This document shows positions 1 through 9,168 of a stretch of DNA of 64,000 nucleotides, piece after piece (within the stretch, counting starts at the first letter, position 1; each line of letters begins with the position of its first letter). Origin of the DNA: Chelonobacter sp050613185 (lineage in GTDB: Bacteria; Pseudomonadota; Gammaproteobacteria; Enterobacterales; Pasteurellaceae); NCBI RefSeq assembly GCF_050613185.1, contig NZ_CP192511.1, positions 1,488,001 to 1,552,000 of the forward strand, in the 5' to 3' direction. The translations under genes and the position numbers were made by a program. The notes under the pieces were generated by a model. The model did not search any database. It saw only the letters and a list, made by a program, of their open reading frames with translations, and had not been told where the DNA came from.

Positions 1-305
1 CGGTGAAACGCACCGAAGAAAACAGCGGCTTAATCAATAAATCGAAAGTGATACGGATCGAAACCGCCTACACCTTGCACAATAACCGCACCGAAGCAGT
101 GGAGCTGACCGTGTACGATCGTATTCCGCAAGCGGTGGAGAAAGAGATCGTGGTGAATTTGCTTGAGCCGACAGCGAAAAGTATTACCTTAGATGAAAAC
201 GGACGCTATCAACAAAAAATCACTTTAGCGCCGAACAGCAAACAAACGCTGAAAAAAATCTTTACGGTACAGTATCCGCAAGATCAACAACTGTCGGGGT
301 TGTGA
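1..305 (+). CDS. DUF4139 domain protein, C-terminal fragment
   Basis: Only the last 100 or so residues are present; the reading frame is open at the window edge, so the GTG at position 3 is not necessarily a start. The segment runs from a polar strand-rich stretch (ETAYTLHNNRTEAVELTVYD) to a short basic and aromatic C-terminus, as in the end of DUF4139 (mucoidy-inhibitor MuiA-like) proteins, where this part forms a beta-rich domain. Molecular function of the family is not established. It converges on the pirin gene downstream, from which it is separated by a paired-uptake-signal terminator. The family call rests on general resemblance of a short fragment and is moderately secure. Confidence 0.6.
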   Translation, partial: VKRTEENSGLINKSKVIRIETAYTLHNNRTEAVELTVYDRIPQAVEKEIVVNLLEPTAKSITLDENGRYQQKITLAPNSKQTLKKIFTVQYPQDQQLSGL

Positions 306-329
306 TTGTTGGGAGAAAAAATCAGGTAA

Positions 330-363
330 AAGTGCGGTCAGATCACACCCCCTGACCGCACTT
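330..363 (-). terminator. Terminator built from two inverted uptake signal sequences
   Basis: AAGTGCGGTCAG at 330-341 and CTGACCGCACTT at 352-363 form a perfect 12-bp stem with a 10-base loop. Reading the minus strand, the stem is followed within a few bases by a run of six T, so it should terminate the pirin gene and may also stop the convergent DUF4139 transcript. Confidence 0.7.
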
Positions 364-376
364 GCCGTTGCGTATC

Positions 377-1243
377 TTATAAACCGCCAAACTCGCCGCG
401 ATTAAACGCATTGAATTTTTCGATTAACTCTTCACGGCTGTTCATCACAAACGGACCGTGGGCGGCGATCGGTTCGTCAATCGGCACGCCGCTTAACAGC
501 ACCAGTTTTACCGCTTCATCGCCCGCTTGCAGTTCAATCGCGCCGCCTTCCATGTTAAATGTGACCAACTCCGTCGGGCGTGCGATTTTTTCACCATTAA
601 TCAACAGGTTGCCGCGCAATGCCACTAACATCAGATTATGGCTTGCCGGTAGATTGAACTCGGCTTTGCCGTTGGTATTAAGATCGATTTCCCACATATT
701 TAACTCAGTGAAGGTGCGTGCTGCGCCCTTATTACTGTTGAAATCTCCTGCAATTACACGCACTTTGCCCGCGTTGTCCGCCAAGTCCGCCACCGGAATA
801 TCGGCGGAGGCAAGGGCTTGATACGCCGCTGGCGCGTTTTTGTCTTTCGCCGGCAAATTGACCCAAAATTGCAGCATTTCAAACATACCGCCTTCGCGGC
901 TGAAGCGTGCGCTGTGAAATTCTTGGTGTACAATGCCGCGTCCGGCAGTCATCCATTGCACATCGCCGGTGCCGATCACGCCGCCGTTGCCTGCGCTGTC
1001 GCGGTGTTCCACTTCGCCTTGTAATGCAATCGTCACCGTTTCAAAACCGGCGTGCGGGTGTGCGCCCACGCCGCGCGGATCAGCTTCATTTGGTGCGAAT
1101 CTTTGCGGCATGGCATAATCCAACATCAAAAACGGGCTGGTGAATTTGTCGTTCGCCATATGGGAAAACAGCGGCGAAACATAAAATCCGTCGCCGACCC
1201 AATGTTTGCGCGGCGCGGAATAAATTTGGTTAATGGTACGCAT
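377..1243 (-). CDS. Pirin family protein (bicupin)
   Basis: A 288-residue protein with the pirin N-terminal cupin followed by the C-terminal cupin. The metal ligands known from human pirin and E. coli YhhW are in place: His62 and His64 in HPHAGFET, then His106 and Glu108 in the HQEFH stretch. Pirins bind Fe(II); some bacterial members are quercetin 2,3-dioxygenases and others act as redox regulators, so the exact substrate cannot be read from sequence. Length is normal for the family. It is transcribed away from the DUF896 gene that lies 15 bp upstream on the same strand, so the two may be co-transcribed. Confidence 0.85.
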   Translation of the reverse strand: MRTINQIYSAPRKHWVGDGFYVSPLFSHMANDKFTSPFLMLDYAMPQRFAPNEADPRGVGAHPHAGFETVTIALQGEVEHRDSAGNGGVIGTGDVQWMTAGRGIVHQEFHSARFSREGGMFEMLQFWVNLPAKDKNAPAAYQALASADIPVADLADNAGKVRVIAGDFNSNKGAARTFTELNMWEIDLNTNGKAEFNLPASHNLMLVALRGNLLINGEKIARPTELVTFNMEGGAIELQAGDEAVKLVLLSGVPIDEPIAAHGPFVMNSREELIEKFNAFNRGEFGGL

Positions 1244-1258
1244 ATTGTCCTTCCTTAT

Positions 1259-1492
1259 CTAATTTGTCATCATGCCGCTGCGTTGTGCTTGGCGCAGTTT
1301 CAGCGGGGTTACGTCATTGCCGAGCGGATCAACCACCGTCACGGTGGCAAGGGCATGATTGAGCTGCCCGCGAATCGCCAGTAAATAGCGTTTTCTTAAC
1401 GCGTGACGTTCCGCTAATTCCACGCTTGAAAGTGCGGTTTGCTTGGCTTTGCGCGCCAACTCGTTAATCCGATTCAGTTCAGGAATTTGCAT
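1259..1492 (-). CDS. DUF896 (UPF0291/YnzC-like) small protein
   Basis: A 77-residue protein beginning MQIPELNRINELARKAK and containing the family's helical hairpin followed by VTVVDPLGNDVTPLK-like sequence. DUF896 proteins are small cytoplasmic helical proteins of unknown role. An upstream in-frame start exists at 1546, but the start at 1492 is chosen because AGGAGG lies about five bases before it and because family members start at this point. It sits just upstream of the pirin gene on the same strand and could share its transcript. Confidence 0.8.
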   Translation of the reverse strand: MQIPELNRINELARKAKQTALSSVELAERHALRKRYLLAIRGQLNHALATVTVVDPLGNDVTPLKLRQAQRSGMMTN

Positions 1493-1580
1493 ATAACCTC
1501 CTAACAAAAATCTAGCCTTGTTTGCCACTTTGTGTTGTAATAACAACCTCTTTTTTTGTCATAGTATTAAGGTTTAATCT

Positions 1581-2570
1581 ATGCCGCTATCAGGTCTCTT
1601 TATCGGGCTGTTGCTCGGTGTCGTATTGCAGCGCGGGCAGTTTTGCCTGTCGCGCCAACTGCATAATATTGTTTTTCAACGCAATCTTACCGCACTTTCA
1701 CCGTTATTGCTGCTAATCGCCATTCAAGCAATCGGTTTTTTTCTACTGGAACAACAAGGGCTGATTCGTCTGCCGAGCTCGCCAATGCCGATCACGGCAA
1801 CCTTGTTTGGCGCGTTTCTGTTCGGGGTCGGCATGAGCGTGGCGAATCGCTGCGTGACAGGGCATTTATACCGCAGCGGCGAAGGCAGTATTCTGGGTTG
1901 GATCACGTTGCTGATTTTTGCCCTCACCACCACCGCCACCCAAACCGGAATGTTGAAATTTTGGGTGGCAAATATGCTGCAATCGCAAAGCCAATTAGTC
2001 ACCGTGCCGCAAAGTCTGGCAATTTCACCGTTGTATTTTATTCTGCCGTTGAGTGCGTTGGCGATCATTGCCGTGATAAAAAGCAAACGTACCGCCTCAT
2101 TTTTCCCTAGCGGGTTTTCTGCCCCTTGGTCACCGCACTTTACCGCGCTGTTAATCGGTCTGATCAGTATTGCGGCTTGGTGGTCGAGTGCGCAAACCGG
2201 GCGTGAATTCGGTTTGAGCTTCAGCATTCCGTTAGGCAACAGCGTGCAATATGTGGTGCTGGGGCAGCAACGCTATCTCAATTGGGGCACTTATTTGATT
2301 TTCGGCATTGTGATCGGGGCGTTTCTTTCCGCTTGGCAGGGCAAAAAATTACTGTGGAAATCCCTTTCTGCCGCGGAATTTGGCAAAAGCACGGCGGGCG
2401 GTATCTTAATGGGGATTGGCGCGGCATTAACCGGCGGCTGCACCATGGCAAATGCCGTGGTGGGAACGGCGTATTTCTCGTGGCAGGCTTGGATCGCCGC
2501 GTTGATGATGATGTTGGGAGTATATTGTTATCACACGGTCAAACAAAACATTATTCATTCAACAAATTAG
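1581..2570 (+). CDS. YeeE/YedE (TsuA-like) sulfur transporter
   Basis: A 329-residue, strongly hydrophobic inner-membrane protein with the two-fold repeated YeeE/YedE (DUF395) architecture. Three cysteines fall in the conserved settings of the thiosulfate channel TsuA: Cys22 in GQFCLSR, Cys91 in NRCVTGH and Cys287 in LTGGCTMAN; in TsuA these relay thiosulfate by S-S...H hydrogen bonding. Thiosulfate uptake is therefore the best guess, with other sulfur or selenium compounds possible. The rhodanese lipoprotein gene begins 8 bp downstream, a frequent partnership in this family, which supports a joint role in sulfur assimilation. Confidence 0.8.
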   Translation: MPLSGLFIGLLLGVVLQRGQFCLSRQLHNIVFQRNLTALSPLLLLIAIQAIGFFLLEQQGLIRLPSSPMPITATLFGAFLFGVGMSVANRCVTGHLYRSGEGSILGWITLLIFALTTTATQTGMLKFWVANMLQSQSQLVTVPQSLAISPLYFILPLSALAIIAVIKSKRTASFFPSGFSAPWSPHFTALLIGLISIAAWWSSAQTGREFGLSFSIPLGNSVQYVVLGQQRYLNWGTYLIFGIVIGAFLSAWQGKKLLWKSLSAAEFGKSTAGGILMGIGAALTGGCTMANAVVGTAYFSWQAWIAALMMMLGVYCYHTVKQNIIHSTN

Positions 2571-2578
2571 GAGCGTTT

Positions 2579-3961
2579 ATGCACTTATTTAAGATCAGCG
2601 GGTTAACCTTAATCATTTCAACGTTATTAATGGGCTGTAAAGAACAAAAAGCCAGCGATATTTCACAAGCCGATGTATTAAAAGCGCAAAATAATCCTGA
2701 ATTTGTGATTGTGGATACCCGCGGCGACAGTTTTTACAACGGTTTCAAAAGCCCGAATGCGGTACGCGGCGGGCATATTCCGAATGCGGTGCAATTCACG
2801 GTGGATTGGCTGGACGCAATTCAACCGGACTATTTTGAAAGTTTCGCCGCCGGCAAAGGTATCACTAAAGAGAAAACCATTATTTTATATGATGACAACT
2901 TGGATAATTTGGAGCGCGTCAGTGCCGAATTTATCGCCAAAGGCTATCAAGTGCGGTTGTTTAAAGATTTCATCAATTACGCCAACGATCCGCAAACGCC
3001 GCTCGAATCCTTCCCGAACTATCAATTGCTCGTTTCCGCCGGTTGGCTGAAAGACGCATTAGACGGCAAAAAACCGGAAACCGATTCCGGCAAAGAGATT
3101 ATGGTGTTCCACGTTTCTTGGGGCCCGGTGGAGCAAGCGCAAGGCTACAAACAGCACGTGTCCGGAGCGTATCATTTTGATACCGACTGGATTGAAAACG
3201 GACCGGTGTGGAATTTATCCGATCCGCAAGTGATTGAAGCCAATTTATTAAAAAACGGCATTCATAAAGATAAAACCGTGGTGCTGTATTCGGAAAACCA
3301 ACTTGCCGCGTTTCGTGTGCTGTGGGCGTTAAAATGGGCGGGGGTGGAAGATGTGCGAATTCTCAACGGCGGCGTGAATGCGTGGATCAACAATGAGTTC
3401 CCGATTGATACCGCCGTGAATATCCCGACGCCGATCAGTCAGTTCGGCACAACCATTCCGGCAAAGCCGCAACTGACGATTAATACCGCCCGACAAGCCC
3501 GTGATAAGCAACAACAAGAAGGTTTGAAATTGGTCAGTATCCGTGCTTGGGACGAACATCAAGGCAAGATCAGCGGCTATGATTACATTGACGGCAAAGG
3601 CGAACTGGAAGGGGCGGTTTGGGGCTTTGCCGGCACCGATTCCTCCAATGTGGCGGATTATTATGATCCCGACGGCTCATTGCGCAACCCGAAAGAGATT
3701 TTTGCATTATGGGAAACGCAAGGTATCAATAAAGGCGACAGCTTGGCATTTTATTGCGGCACCGGCTGGCGGGCAGGCATTCCGTGGTTTATGACCCAAA
3801 TGGCGGGTTGGGAGAATACCATGGTGTATGACGGCGGTTGGAATGCGTGGCAAATGGACGCCAAACTCCCGACCAAAGCAAACAGCCCGTTAGCCACTAA
3901 ACCGAATGCGAAAAATTTCTTCGGGGTGACACCGCGCACAGGGTTGTCGTGTAAGAGTTAA
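2579..3961 (+). CDS. Three-domain rhodanese-like lipoprotein (sulfurtransferase)
   Basis: A 460-residue protein. The chosen ATG is preceded by TTAGGAG and gives a lipoprotein signal peptide ending in the lipobox LMGC with Cys20; the longer open frame upstream overlaps the transporter gene and is not used. Three rhodanese modules can be seen, roughly at residues 35-150, 170-290 and 310-435. Only the last carries the active-site loop with a cysteine (Cys393 in YCGTGWRAG); the corresponding positions of the first two (around YDDNLDN and YSENQLA) lack it, so two modules are probably structural. It is expected in the periplasm, anchored to a membrane, handing sulfur to or from the adjacent permease. 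Confidence 0.85.
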   Translation: MHLFKISGLTLIISTLLMGCKEQKASDISQADVLKAQNNPEFVIVDTRGDSFYNGFKSPNAVRGGHIPNAVQFTVDWLDAIQPDYFESFAAGKGITKEKTIILYDDNLDNLERVSAEFIAKGYQVRLFKDFINYANDPQTPLESFPNYQLLVSAGWLKDALDGKKPETDSGKEIMVFHVSWGPVEQAQGYKQHVSGAYHFDTDWIENGPVWNLSDPQVIEANLLKNGIHKDKTVVLYSENQLAAFRVLWALKWAGVEDVRILNGGVNAWINNEFPIDTAVNIPTPISQFGTTIPAKPQLTINTARQARDKQQQEGLKLVSIRAWDEHQGKISGYDYIDGKGELEGAVWGFAGTDSSNVADYYDPDGSLRNPKEIFALWETQGINKGDSLAFYCGTGWRAGIPWFMTQMAGWENTMVYDGGWNAWQMDAKLPTKANSPLATKPNAKNFFGVTPRTGLSCKS

Positions 3962-3965
3962 TTGG

Positions 3966-4050
3966 TTAGCTTTCAACCGACTCGGCGGCACGCGTTGCAA
4001 CAGCTCACGGCTTTTCAGCGGTGGCTGCCGAGGTAGACTTTTGAGTTTAG
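3966..4050 (-). pseudogene. Decayed copy of the recO 3' end
   Basis: This stretch aligns with the last ~85 bp of the intact recO (9170-9253) starting at its stop codon. The core 3995-4045 matches closely, with single-base indels. Read on the minus strand and allowing for the indels it encodes LKSRELLQRVPPSRLKA against LKSRELFQGVLPGKMKG in intact recO, so differences are partly conservative. It lies immediately upstream of putA, with intact recO just past putP. The remaining bases to 4174 hold no gene that I can see. Confidence 0.75.
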
Positions 4051-4174
4051 ATCTCAGCAGAGGATAGAATAATCAAGAAAACAGTGATTGGTTTCACAAA
4101 ACGATGATAATGGGATTTGCGAGCAACGTTTTTTTTGCTAATTTTTAATAATTATTTAACAAAGAGGCTGTGCC

Positions 4175-7100
4175 ATGCAATTTCATCTCGCCAAACATTA
4201 CCCCCCGTCACGTCAAAATATCAGCAAACACTATCGGATTAATGAAAAAGATGCCGTCGCTGCGTTACAAAAAACCTTGGTTTTCAGCGCCGAACAGCAA
4301 GAGCGGATCAGGCAAAACGGCATTGATCTGATCAACCGTGTGCGAAATATCAAGAAAAAAGAGTACGGCGTAGATGCGCTGATGAAAGAGTTTTCGTTGG
4401 GTGACGAAGAGGGAATAGCGTTGATGTGTCTGGCGGAAGCCTTGCTGCGGATTCCCGACAATCAAACCCGTGACGAATTGATTCACGATAAGTTAAAAGA
4501 AGGCGATTGGCGCGCGCATATCGGCAAATCCTCCTCTTTTTTCATCAATGCCGCCAGTTACGGGCTGCTGCTCGGTAAAAATTTAAGCCGCTCTTTTGAT
4601 CCGGAAACGTTGTCCGGCGCCTTGACCCGCAGCTTCGCCCGTTTTTCTGCGCCGATGATGAGGTTGGCGATGGTGCAGGCGATGAAAGTGCTGGGGGAGC
4701 AGTTTGTCACCGGCATTAATATCCAAGAGGCGTTAAACCGTACGAAAAAGCGTACGGAGAAAGGATACGGCTTCTCTTTCGATATGTTGGGCGAAGCGGC
4801 GCTGACCCAAGCGGATGCCGAGCGCTATTTCCAAGACTACTTAGCCGCGATTGAAACCGTCGGCAAAGAGGCGCATAGCGATATCTACCGGGCGAACAGC
4901 GTTTCGGTTAAGTTATCGGCGATTCATCCGCGCTACAGCCGCGCGCAATATGATCGGGTGATGGCGGAGCTTTATCCCAAACTGAAACGGCTATACTTGT
5001 TGGCAAAGCAGTACAACATCAGCGTGAATATCGATGCCGAAGAGGCAAGCCGGCTGGAGTTGTCACTGGATCTGGTCGAAAAACTGCTCGACGAACCGGA
5101 GCTGAAAGGTTATCGCGGCATTGGTTTTGTGGTGCAGGCGTATTCTAAACGCTGCCCTTATGTGATCGATTATCTGATTGCGCTGGCGAGGGAAAAATCG
5201 GCTTATTTAATGATCCGTTTGGTAAAAGGGGCGTATTGGGACAGTGAAATTAAATGGGCGCAAGCCGACGGCTTGGACGGCTTTCCGCTTTATACCCGGA
5301 AAAACCACACCGATATTGCCTATTTGGCTTGCGCGCAGAAATTGCTGGCGGCGCAAGATGTGGTTTATCCGCAGTTTGCGACCCACAATGTGCAAACGCT
5401 GTGTACGGTTTACGAATTGGGGCGCGACAAGCGGTATGAATTTCAATGTCTGCACGGCATGGGCGAAACGTTATACGACCAACTGATCAACCGACAGGAT
5501 TTCAACCGGCTGGTTCGGATTTATGCGCCGGTCGGCACGCACGAAACCTTGCTGGCGTATTTGGTGCGCCGTTTGCTGGAAAACGGGGCGAACTCCTCGT
5601 TTGTGCACCAATTGGTCGACGAAAGCATACCGGCGGCACAATTGATGACACCGCCTTGGCAACATTACGCCGTTTCGCAAGGAGAGGAAAACAGGGCGGT
5701 GCGTGCGCCGTCGGCGCTGTTTGCCGATCGGCTCAACTCGTCGGGTTTTGATCTCACCAATGAATTGGAATTGGATAAGTTGGAGCAGGCGCTTAATCAA
5801 GCGCAGATTGCCAACGCAAGATCGCTATCGGCGGTGGACAGCGAAGCCTGCCATTTAACGCCGCACCCGGTGCGCAATCCGGCGGATCTGAACCAAGTGG
5901 TTGCCGAGGTGGCGTTTTTCGCCCCCGATTATCTCGAACCGGTTTTCAACGCCGCCCGACAGAGCGAATGGCAAACGCAAAGTGCGGTACGGCGTGCAGA
6001 GATTTTGCGTAAAACGGCGGATTTGTATCAGCAACATCACGGCTTATTGATGAAACTGGCGGTTTTGGAGGCTGGCAAAACCTTGCCGAATGCCATTGCC
6101 GAATTACGTGAAGCGATTGATTTCCTGCGTTATTACGCCGCTCAGTTAGACGATTTGCAGCAACGCGGCAGGCTGGCGCCGCCAAGGGGAACCGCACTTT
6201 GCATTTCGCCGTGGAATTTTCCGTTGGCTATTTTTACCGGGCAAATTGCCGCCGCCCTCGCTGCCGGTAATGCGGTGATCGCCAAACCGGCGGAGCAAAC
6301 GTCTTTAATTGCCTATGCCGCGGTCAACTTGTTTTATCAAGCCGGTTTACCACGCAGCGCCTTACAGCTGATCTTGGGCGCAGGCGATGTCGGTGCGGCG
6401 TTGGTCAAGCTGCCGTTTGATTCGATCGTCTTCACCGGCTCGAGCGAAGTCGCCAAACTGATTGCCGAACAGTGCGCCCAAGCCGAAAACGAACCGGTGT
6501 TAATCGCCGAAACAGGCGGACAAAATGTTTTGGTGGCGGACTCGTCGGCGTTGTCCGAGCAAGTGGTGGCGGACGTATTGAGTTCGGCTTTCGATTCCGC
6601 CGGACAGCGTTGTTCCGCATTGCGCGTGTTGTTGTTACAGCAAGAAGTGGCGGATAAACTCTACACGATGTTGGCACAGGCATTGCAAGAACTGACACTG
6701 GGCAATCCCGCCTTGTTGGCTACCGATATCGGACCGGTGATTGATGAGGAGGCCAAGCGGAATCTGTTGGCGCACAAAGCCAAAATGCGCGGGCTTGCGC
6801 GCCGTTATACCGAATTGGAAAGTGCGGATAAAACCGAAGAGCAAACACAAGCCCACTATGTCGCACCGGCGATCTACCTGCTGGATGATTTGCAACAGCT
6901 GCAACGGGAAGTGTTCGGCCCGATTTTGCATATCGTGCCTTACCGTAAAGCGCAGTTGGCGCAGCAGTTGCAGGCGGTAAATGCAAAAGGATATGCGTTG
7001 ACCGGCGGTTGCCATAGCCGAATCCGCAAGCAGATTGATTTTGTCGAAAGTCATCTCGAGTGCGGGAATTTTTATGTAAACCGTAACATTGTCGGTGCGG

Positions 7101-7645
7101 TGGTCGGCGTGCAGCCGTTCGGCGGACACGGCTTGTCCGGCACCGGTCCGAAAGCCGGCGGCGAATTTTATTTGCAGCGCCTGACCCGCACAACCGATTA
7201 CTACAGCCGTTTCGGGGATGAAAAAAACTTGCGTCATGCTACACCGCAACTCGACAGTATTACCGGCGAAGAAAATACGCTGGCTTATTTTAGCGGCGAG
7301 GTGGCGATTTTAAACGGCGATCTTCAAGCGGCGCAACAGGCGGCGGCGAAGCTACGGGCGCACGGGTTCTCGATTGTGGTCGAACCGTCGCATCCGTTGG
7401 CGCAGTCGCAAGAAAGCGGCGTACGGATTGCCGCGCAGTGGAAAGATTGTCAAAAAGGCGTGTTTTTAGCGCCGTTGAGCGCAGCGCAACGCTTGGCTTT
7501 GCAGCAAAGCCGTGACGTTATTTTTAAATGTTACGATTGGCGGCAAACACAGGACATTATGCCGCTTTACGATGAATTTTCGCGCAGTGAAAACACCACC
7601 GCAGCCGGCGGAAATGCCTCTTTGATGGCAACACAAGAACAATAA
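4175..7645 (+). CDS. putA: Bifunctional proline dehydrogenase / P5C dehydrogenase PutA
   Basis: A 1156-residue enzyme oxidising proline to glutamate in two steps. The FAD-binding proline dehydrogenase barrel covers about residues 150-480 (SVNIDAEEASRLE, RLVKGAYWDSEIK, ATHNVQT). The aldehyde dehydrogenase part follows (about 560-1010) with FTGSSEV, the glutamate of AETGGQN and catalytic Cys813 in GQRCSALR. A further ALDH-like C-terminal domain ends in the conserved tail TTAAGGNASLM, typical of long PutA proteins. The N-terminal ribbon-helix-helix DNA-binding domain of E. coli PutA is absent, so this protein should not be its own repressor. putP follows after 16 bp, forming a put operon. Confidence 0.95.
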   Translation: MQFHLAKHYPPSRQNISKHYRINEKDAVAALQKTLVFSAEQQERIRQNGIDLINRVRNIKKKEYGVDALMKEFSLGDEEGIALMCLAEALLRIPDNQTRDELIHDKLKEGDWRAHIGKSSSFFINAASYGLLLGKNLSRSFDPETLSGALTRSFARFSAPMMRLAMVQAMKVLGEQFVTGINIQEALNRTKKRTEKGYGFSFDMLGEAALTQADAERYFQDYLAAIETVGKEAHSDIYRANSVSVKLSAIHPRYSRAQYDRVMAELYPKLKRLYLLAKQYNISVNIDAEEASRLELSLDLVEKLLDEPELKGYRGIGFVVQAYSKRCPYVIDYLIALAREKSAYLMIRLVKGAYWDSEIKWAQADGLDGFPLYTRKNHTDIAYLACAQKLLAAQDVVYPQFATHNVQTLCTVYELGRDKRYEFQCLHGMGETLYDQLINRQDFNRLVRIYAPVGTHETLLAYLVRRLLENGANSSFVHQLVDESIPAAQLMTPPWQHYAVSQGEENRAVRAPSALFADRLNSSGFDLTNELELDKLEQALNQAQIANARSLSAVDSEACHLTPHPVRNPADLNQVVAEVAFFAPDYLEPVFNAARQSEWQTQSAVRRAEILRKTADLYQQHHGLLMKLAVLEAGKTLPNAIAELREAIDFLRYYAAQLDDLQQRGRLAPPRGTALCISPWNFPLAIFTGQIAAALAAGNAVIAKPAEQTSLIAYAAVNLFYQAGLPRSALQLILGAGDVGAALVKLPFDSIVFTGSSEVAKLIAEQCAQAENEPVLIAETGGQNVLVADSSALSEQVVADVLSSAFDSAGQRCSALRVLLLQQEVADKLYTMLAQALQELTLGNPALLATDIGPVIDEEAKRNLLAHKAKMRGLARRYTELESADKTEEQTQAHYVAPAIYLLDDLQQLQREVFGPILHIVPYRKAQLAQQLQAVNAKGYALTGGCHSRIRKQIDFVESHLECGNFYVNRNIVGAVVGVQPFGGHGLSGTGPKAGGEFYLQRLTRTTDYYSRFGDEKNLRHATPQLDSITGEENTLAYFSGEVAILNGDLQAAQQAAAKLRAHGFSIVVEPSHPLAQSQESGVRIAAQWKDCQKGVFLAPLSAAQRLALQQSRDVIFKCYDWRQTQDIMPLYDEFSRSENTTAAGGNASLMATQEQ

Positions 7646-7661
7646 CCTTATAGGAAGAACC

Positions 7662-9167
7662 ATGCAAAACTATCAAATTTATACTACGTTCGGGTTATAT
7701 CTGCTGATTATTTTGGGGATAGGCATTTATGCCTACCGTTCCACACAAAATTTTGACGACTACATTTTAGGCGGGCGCAAAATGGGCAGCTTCGTTACGG
7801 CAATGTCCGCCGGCGCTTCCGATATGTCCGGCTGGTTGCTGATGGGCTTGCCCGGGGCGATCTTTTTATCCGGTTTGTCGGAGGCTTGGATCGCCGTCGG
7901 TTTGACGATCGGCGCTTATTTGAATTATCGGGTGGTGGCAGGCCGCTTGCGGATTTTTACCGAAAAATATAAAAATGCGCTCACCTTGCCGGCATTTTTT
8001 GCCCAGCGTTTCCCGCAACAAAAGAAAGCGCTGAAAATCATCTCCTCTTCGATTATTTTGTTTTTCTTCACCATCTATTGCGCTTCCGGTGTCGTTGCCG
8101 GCGCAAAATTGTTTCAAAGCCTGCTGGGGCTGGATTATTCGACCGCACTTTGGCTGGGCGCGTTGGCAACCATCACCTACACTTTTATCGGCGGCTATTT
8201 GGCGGTCTCTTGGAGCGATACCATTCAAGCCACGTTAATGATTTTCGCCCTATTGTTGGCGCCGGTGATGGTGTTGCTGCATTTAACCTGGGAAGACATC
8301 AATTTGGCATTAACCGTAAAATCGGAAATGACCGGTATTCCATATGCCAACTGGCTGCACAATGTTTCCGGTATCGGCGTGATCTCGGCGCTGGCTTGGG
8401 GCTTGGGCTATTTCGGACAGCCGCATATTTTAGCCCGGTTTATGGCGGCGGACTCGGTGCAATCGTTGCAAAATGCGCGCAGAATCGGGATTACTTGGAT
8501 GTTTTTGTGTCTTGGCGGCGCGGTGGCGGTCGGTTATTTCGGCTTGGCATATTTTAGTGCCAATCAAATCGTATTAAATAATGCAGAATCGGTGTTTATC
8601 GAATTATCCCGTTTGATGTTTAATCCTTGGATTGTCGGTGTGGTGTTGTCAGCTATTTTAGCGGCAGTGATGAGCACCTTATCCGCACAATTATTAATGT
8701 GTTCTGCGGCGGTAACGGAAGATTTCTATAAAGGGTTTCTGCGCAAAACCGCCTCCAGCAATGAGCTGGTCTGGGTCGGGCGTTTGATGGTGTTGGTGAT
8801 TGCCGCCGTTGCGATTCTTATCGCGCAAGACCCCTCTTCCGGCGTGATGAAGCTGGTGTCTTATGCCTGGGCAGGCTTCGGCGCCGCATTCGGACCGGTG
8901 GTGATTTTATCGCTGTTTAACCGTAATATCACCTCGTCCGCCGCCCTGTGGGGCATGCTTTCCGGGGCAGTGACCGTGGTGGCTTGGAGCCCGTTAATGC
9001 AGTATCTCGGTTGGACGGATCTGGCGAAACTGTATGAAATTATTCCGGGCTTTTTAATCTGCTCTTTCATCACCATTACCTCATCGCTGTTTTCTGCTGA
9101 AGATAGCGCCGTTGCCGAACAATTTGACCAAGCGTTGGCGGAGTTTAATCTGCGTGCGAAAGGCTAA
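7662..9167 (+). CDS. putP: Sodium/proline symporter PutP
   Basis: A 501-residue member of the solute:sodium symporter family with about 13 membrane segments. The N-terminal signature GASDMSGWLLMGLPG matches E. coli PutP; Asp54 and Ser56 correspond to the Na+-linked Asp55 and Ser57 there. An AGGAAG ribosome site lies shortly before the ATG. The gene directly follows putA, so uptake and oxidation of proline are made together. It ends one base before the recO stop codon on the opposite strand; no clear rho-independent terminator is visible between them. Confidence 0.93.
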   Translation: MQNYQIYTTFGLYLLIILGIGIYAYRSTQNFDDYILGGRKMGSFVTAMSAGASDMSGWLLMGLPGAIFLSGLSEAWIAVGLTIGAYLNYRVVAGRLRIFTEKYKNALTLPAFFAQRFPQQKKALKIISSSIILFFFTIYCASGVVAGAKLFQSLLGLDYSTALWLGALATITYTFIGGYLAVSWSDTIQATLMIFALLLAPVMVLLHLTWEDINLALTVKSEMTGIPYANWLHNVSGIGVISALAWGLGYFGQPHILARFMAADSVQSLQNARRIGITWMFLCLGGAVAVGYFGLAYFSANQIVLNNAESVFIELSRLMFNPWIVGVVLSAILAAVMSTLSAQLLMCSAAVTEDFYKGFLRKTASSNELVWVGRLMVLVIAAVAILIAQDPSSGVMKLVSYAWAGFGAAFGPVVILSLFNRNITSSAALWGMLSGAVTVVAWSPLMQYLGWTDLAKLYEIIPGFLICSFITITSSLFSAEDSAVAEQFDQALAEFNLRAKG

Positions 9168-9168
9168 C

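Noticed and set aside
2282..2578. N-terminal extension of the rhodanese protein
   Set aside because: It overlaps the TsuA-like gene in another frame; the ATG at 2579 gives a proper lipoprotein signal and has a ribosome site.
6635..7249. 204-codon open frame on the minus strand inside putA
   Set aside because: It is antisense to a strongly conserved enzyme domain, has no recognisable protein features and no ribosome site of note.
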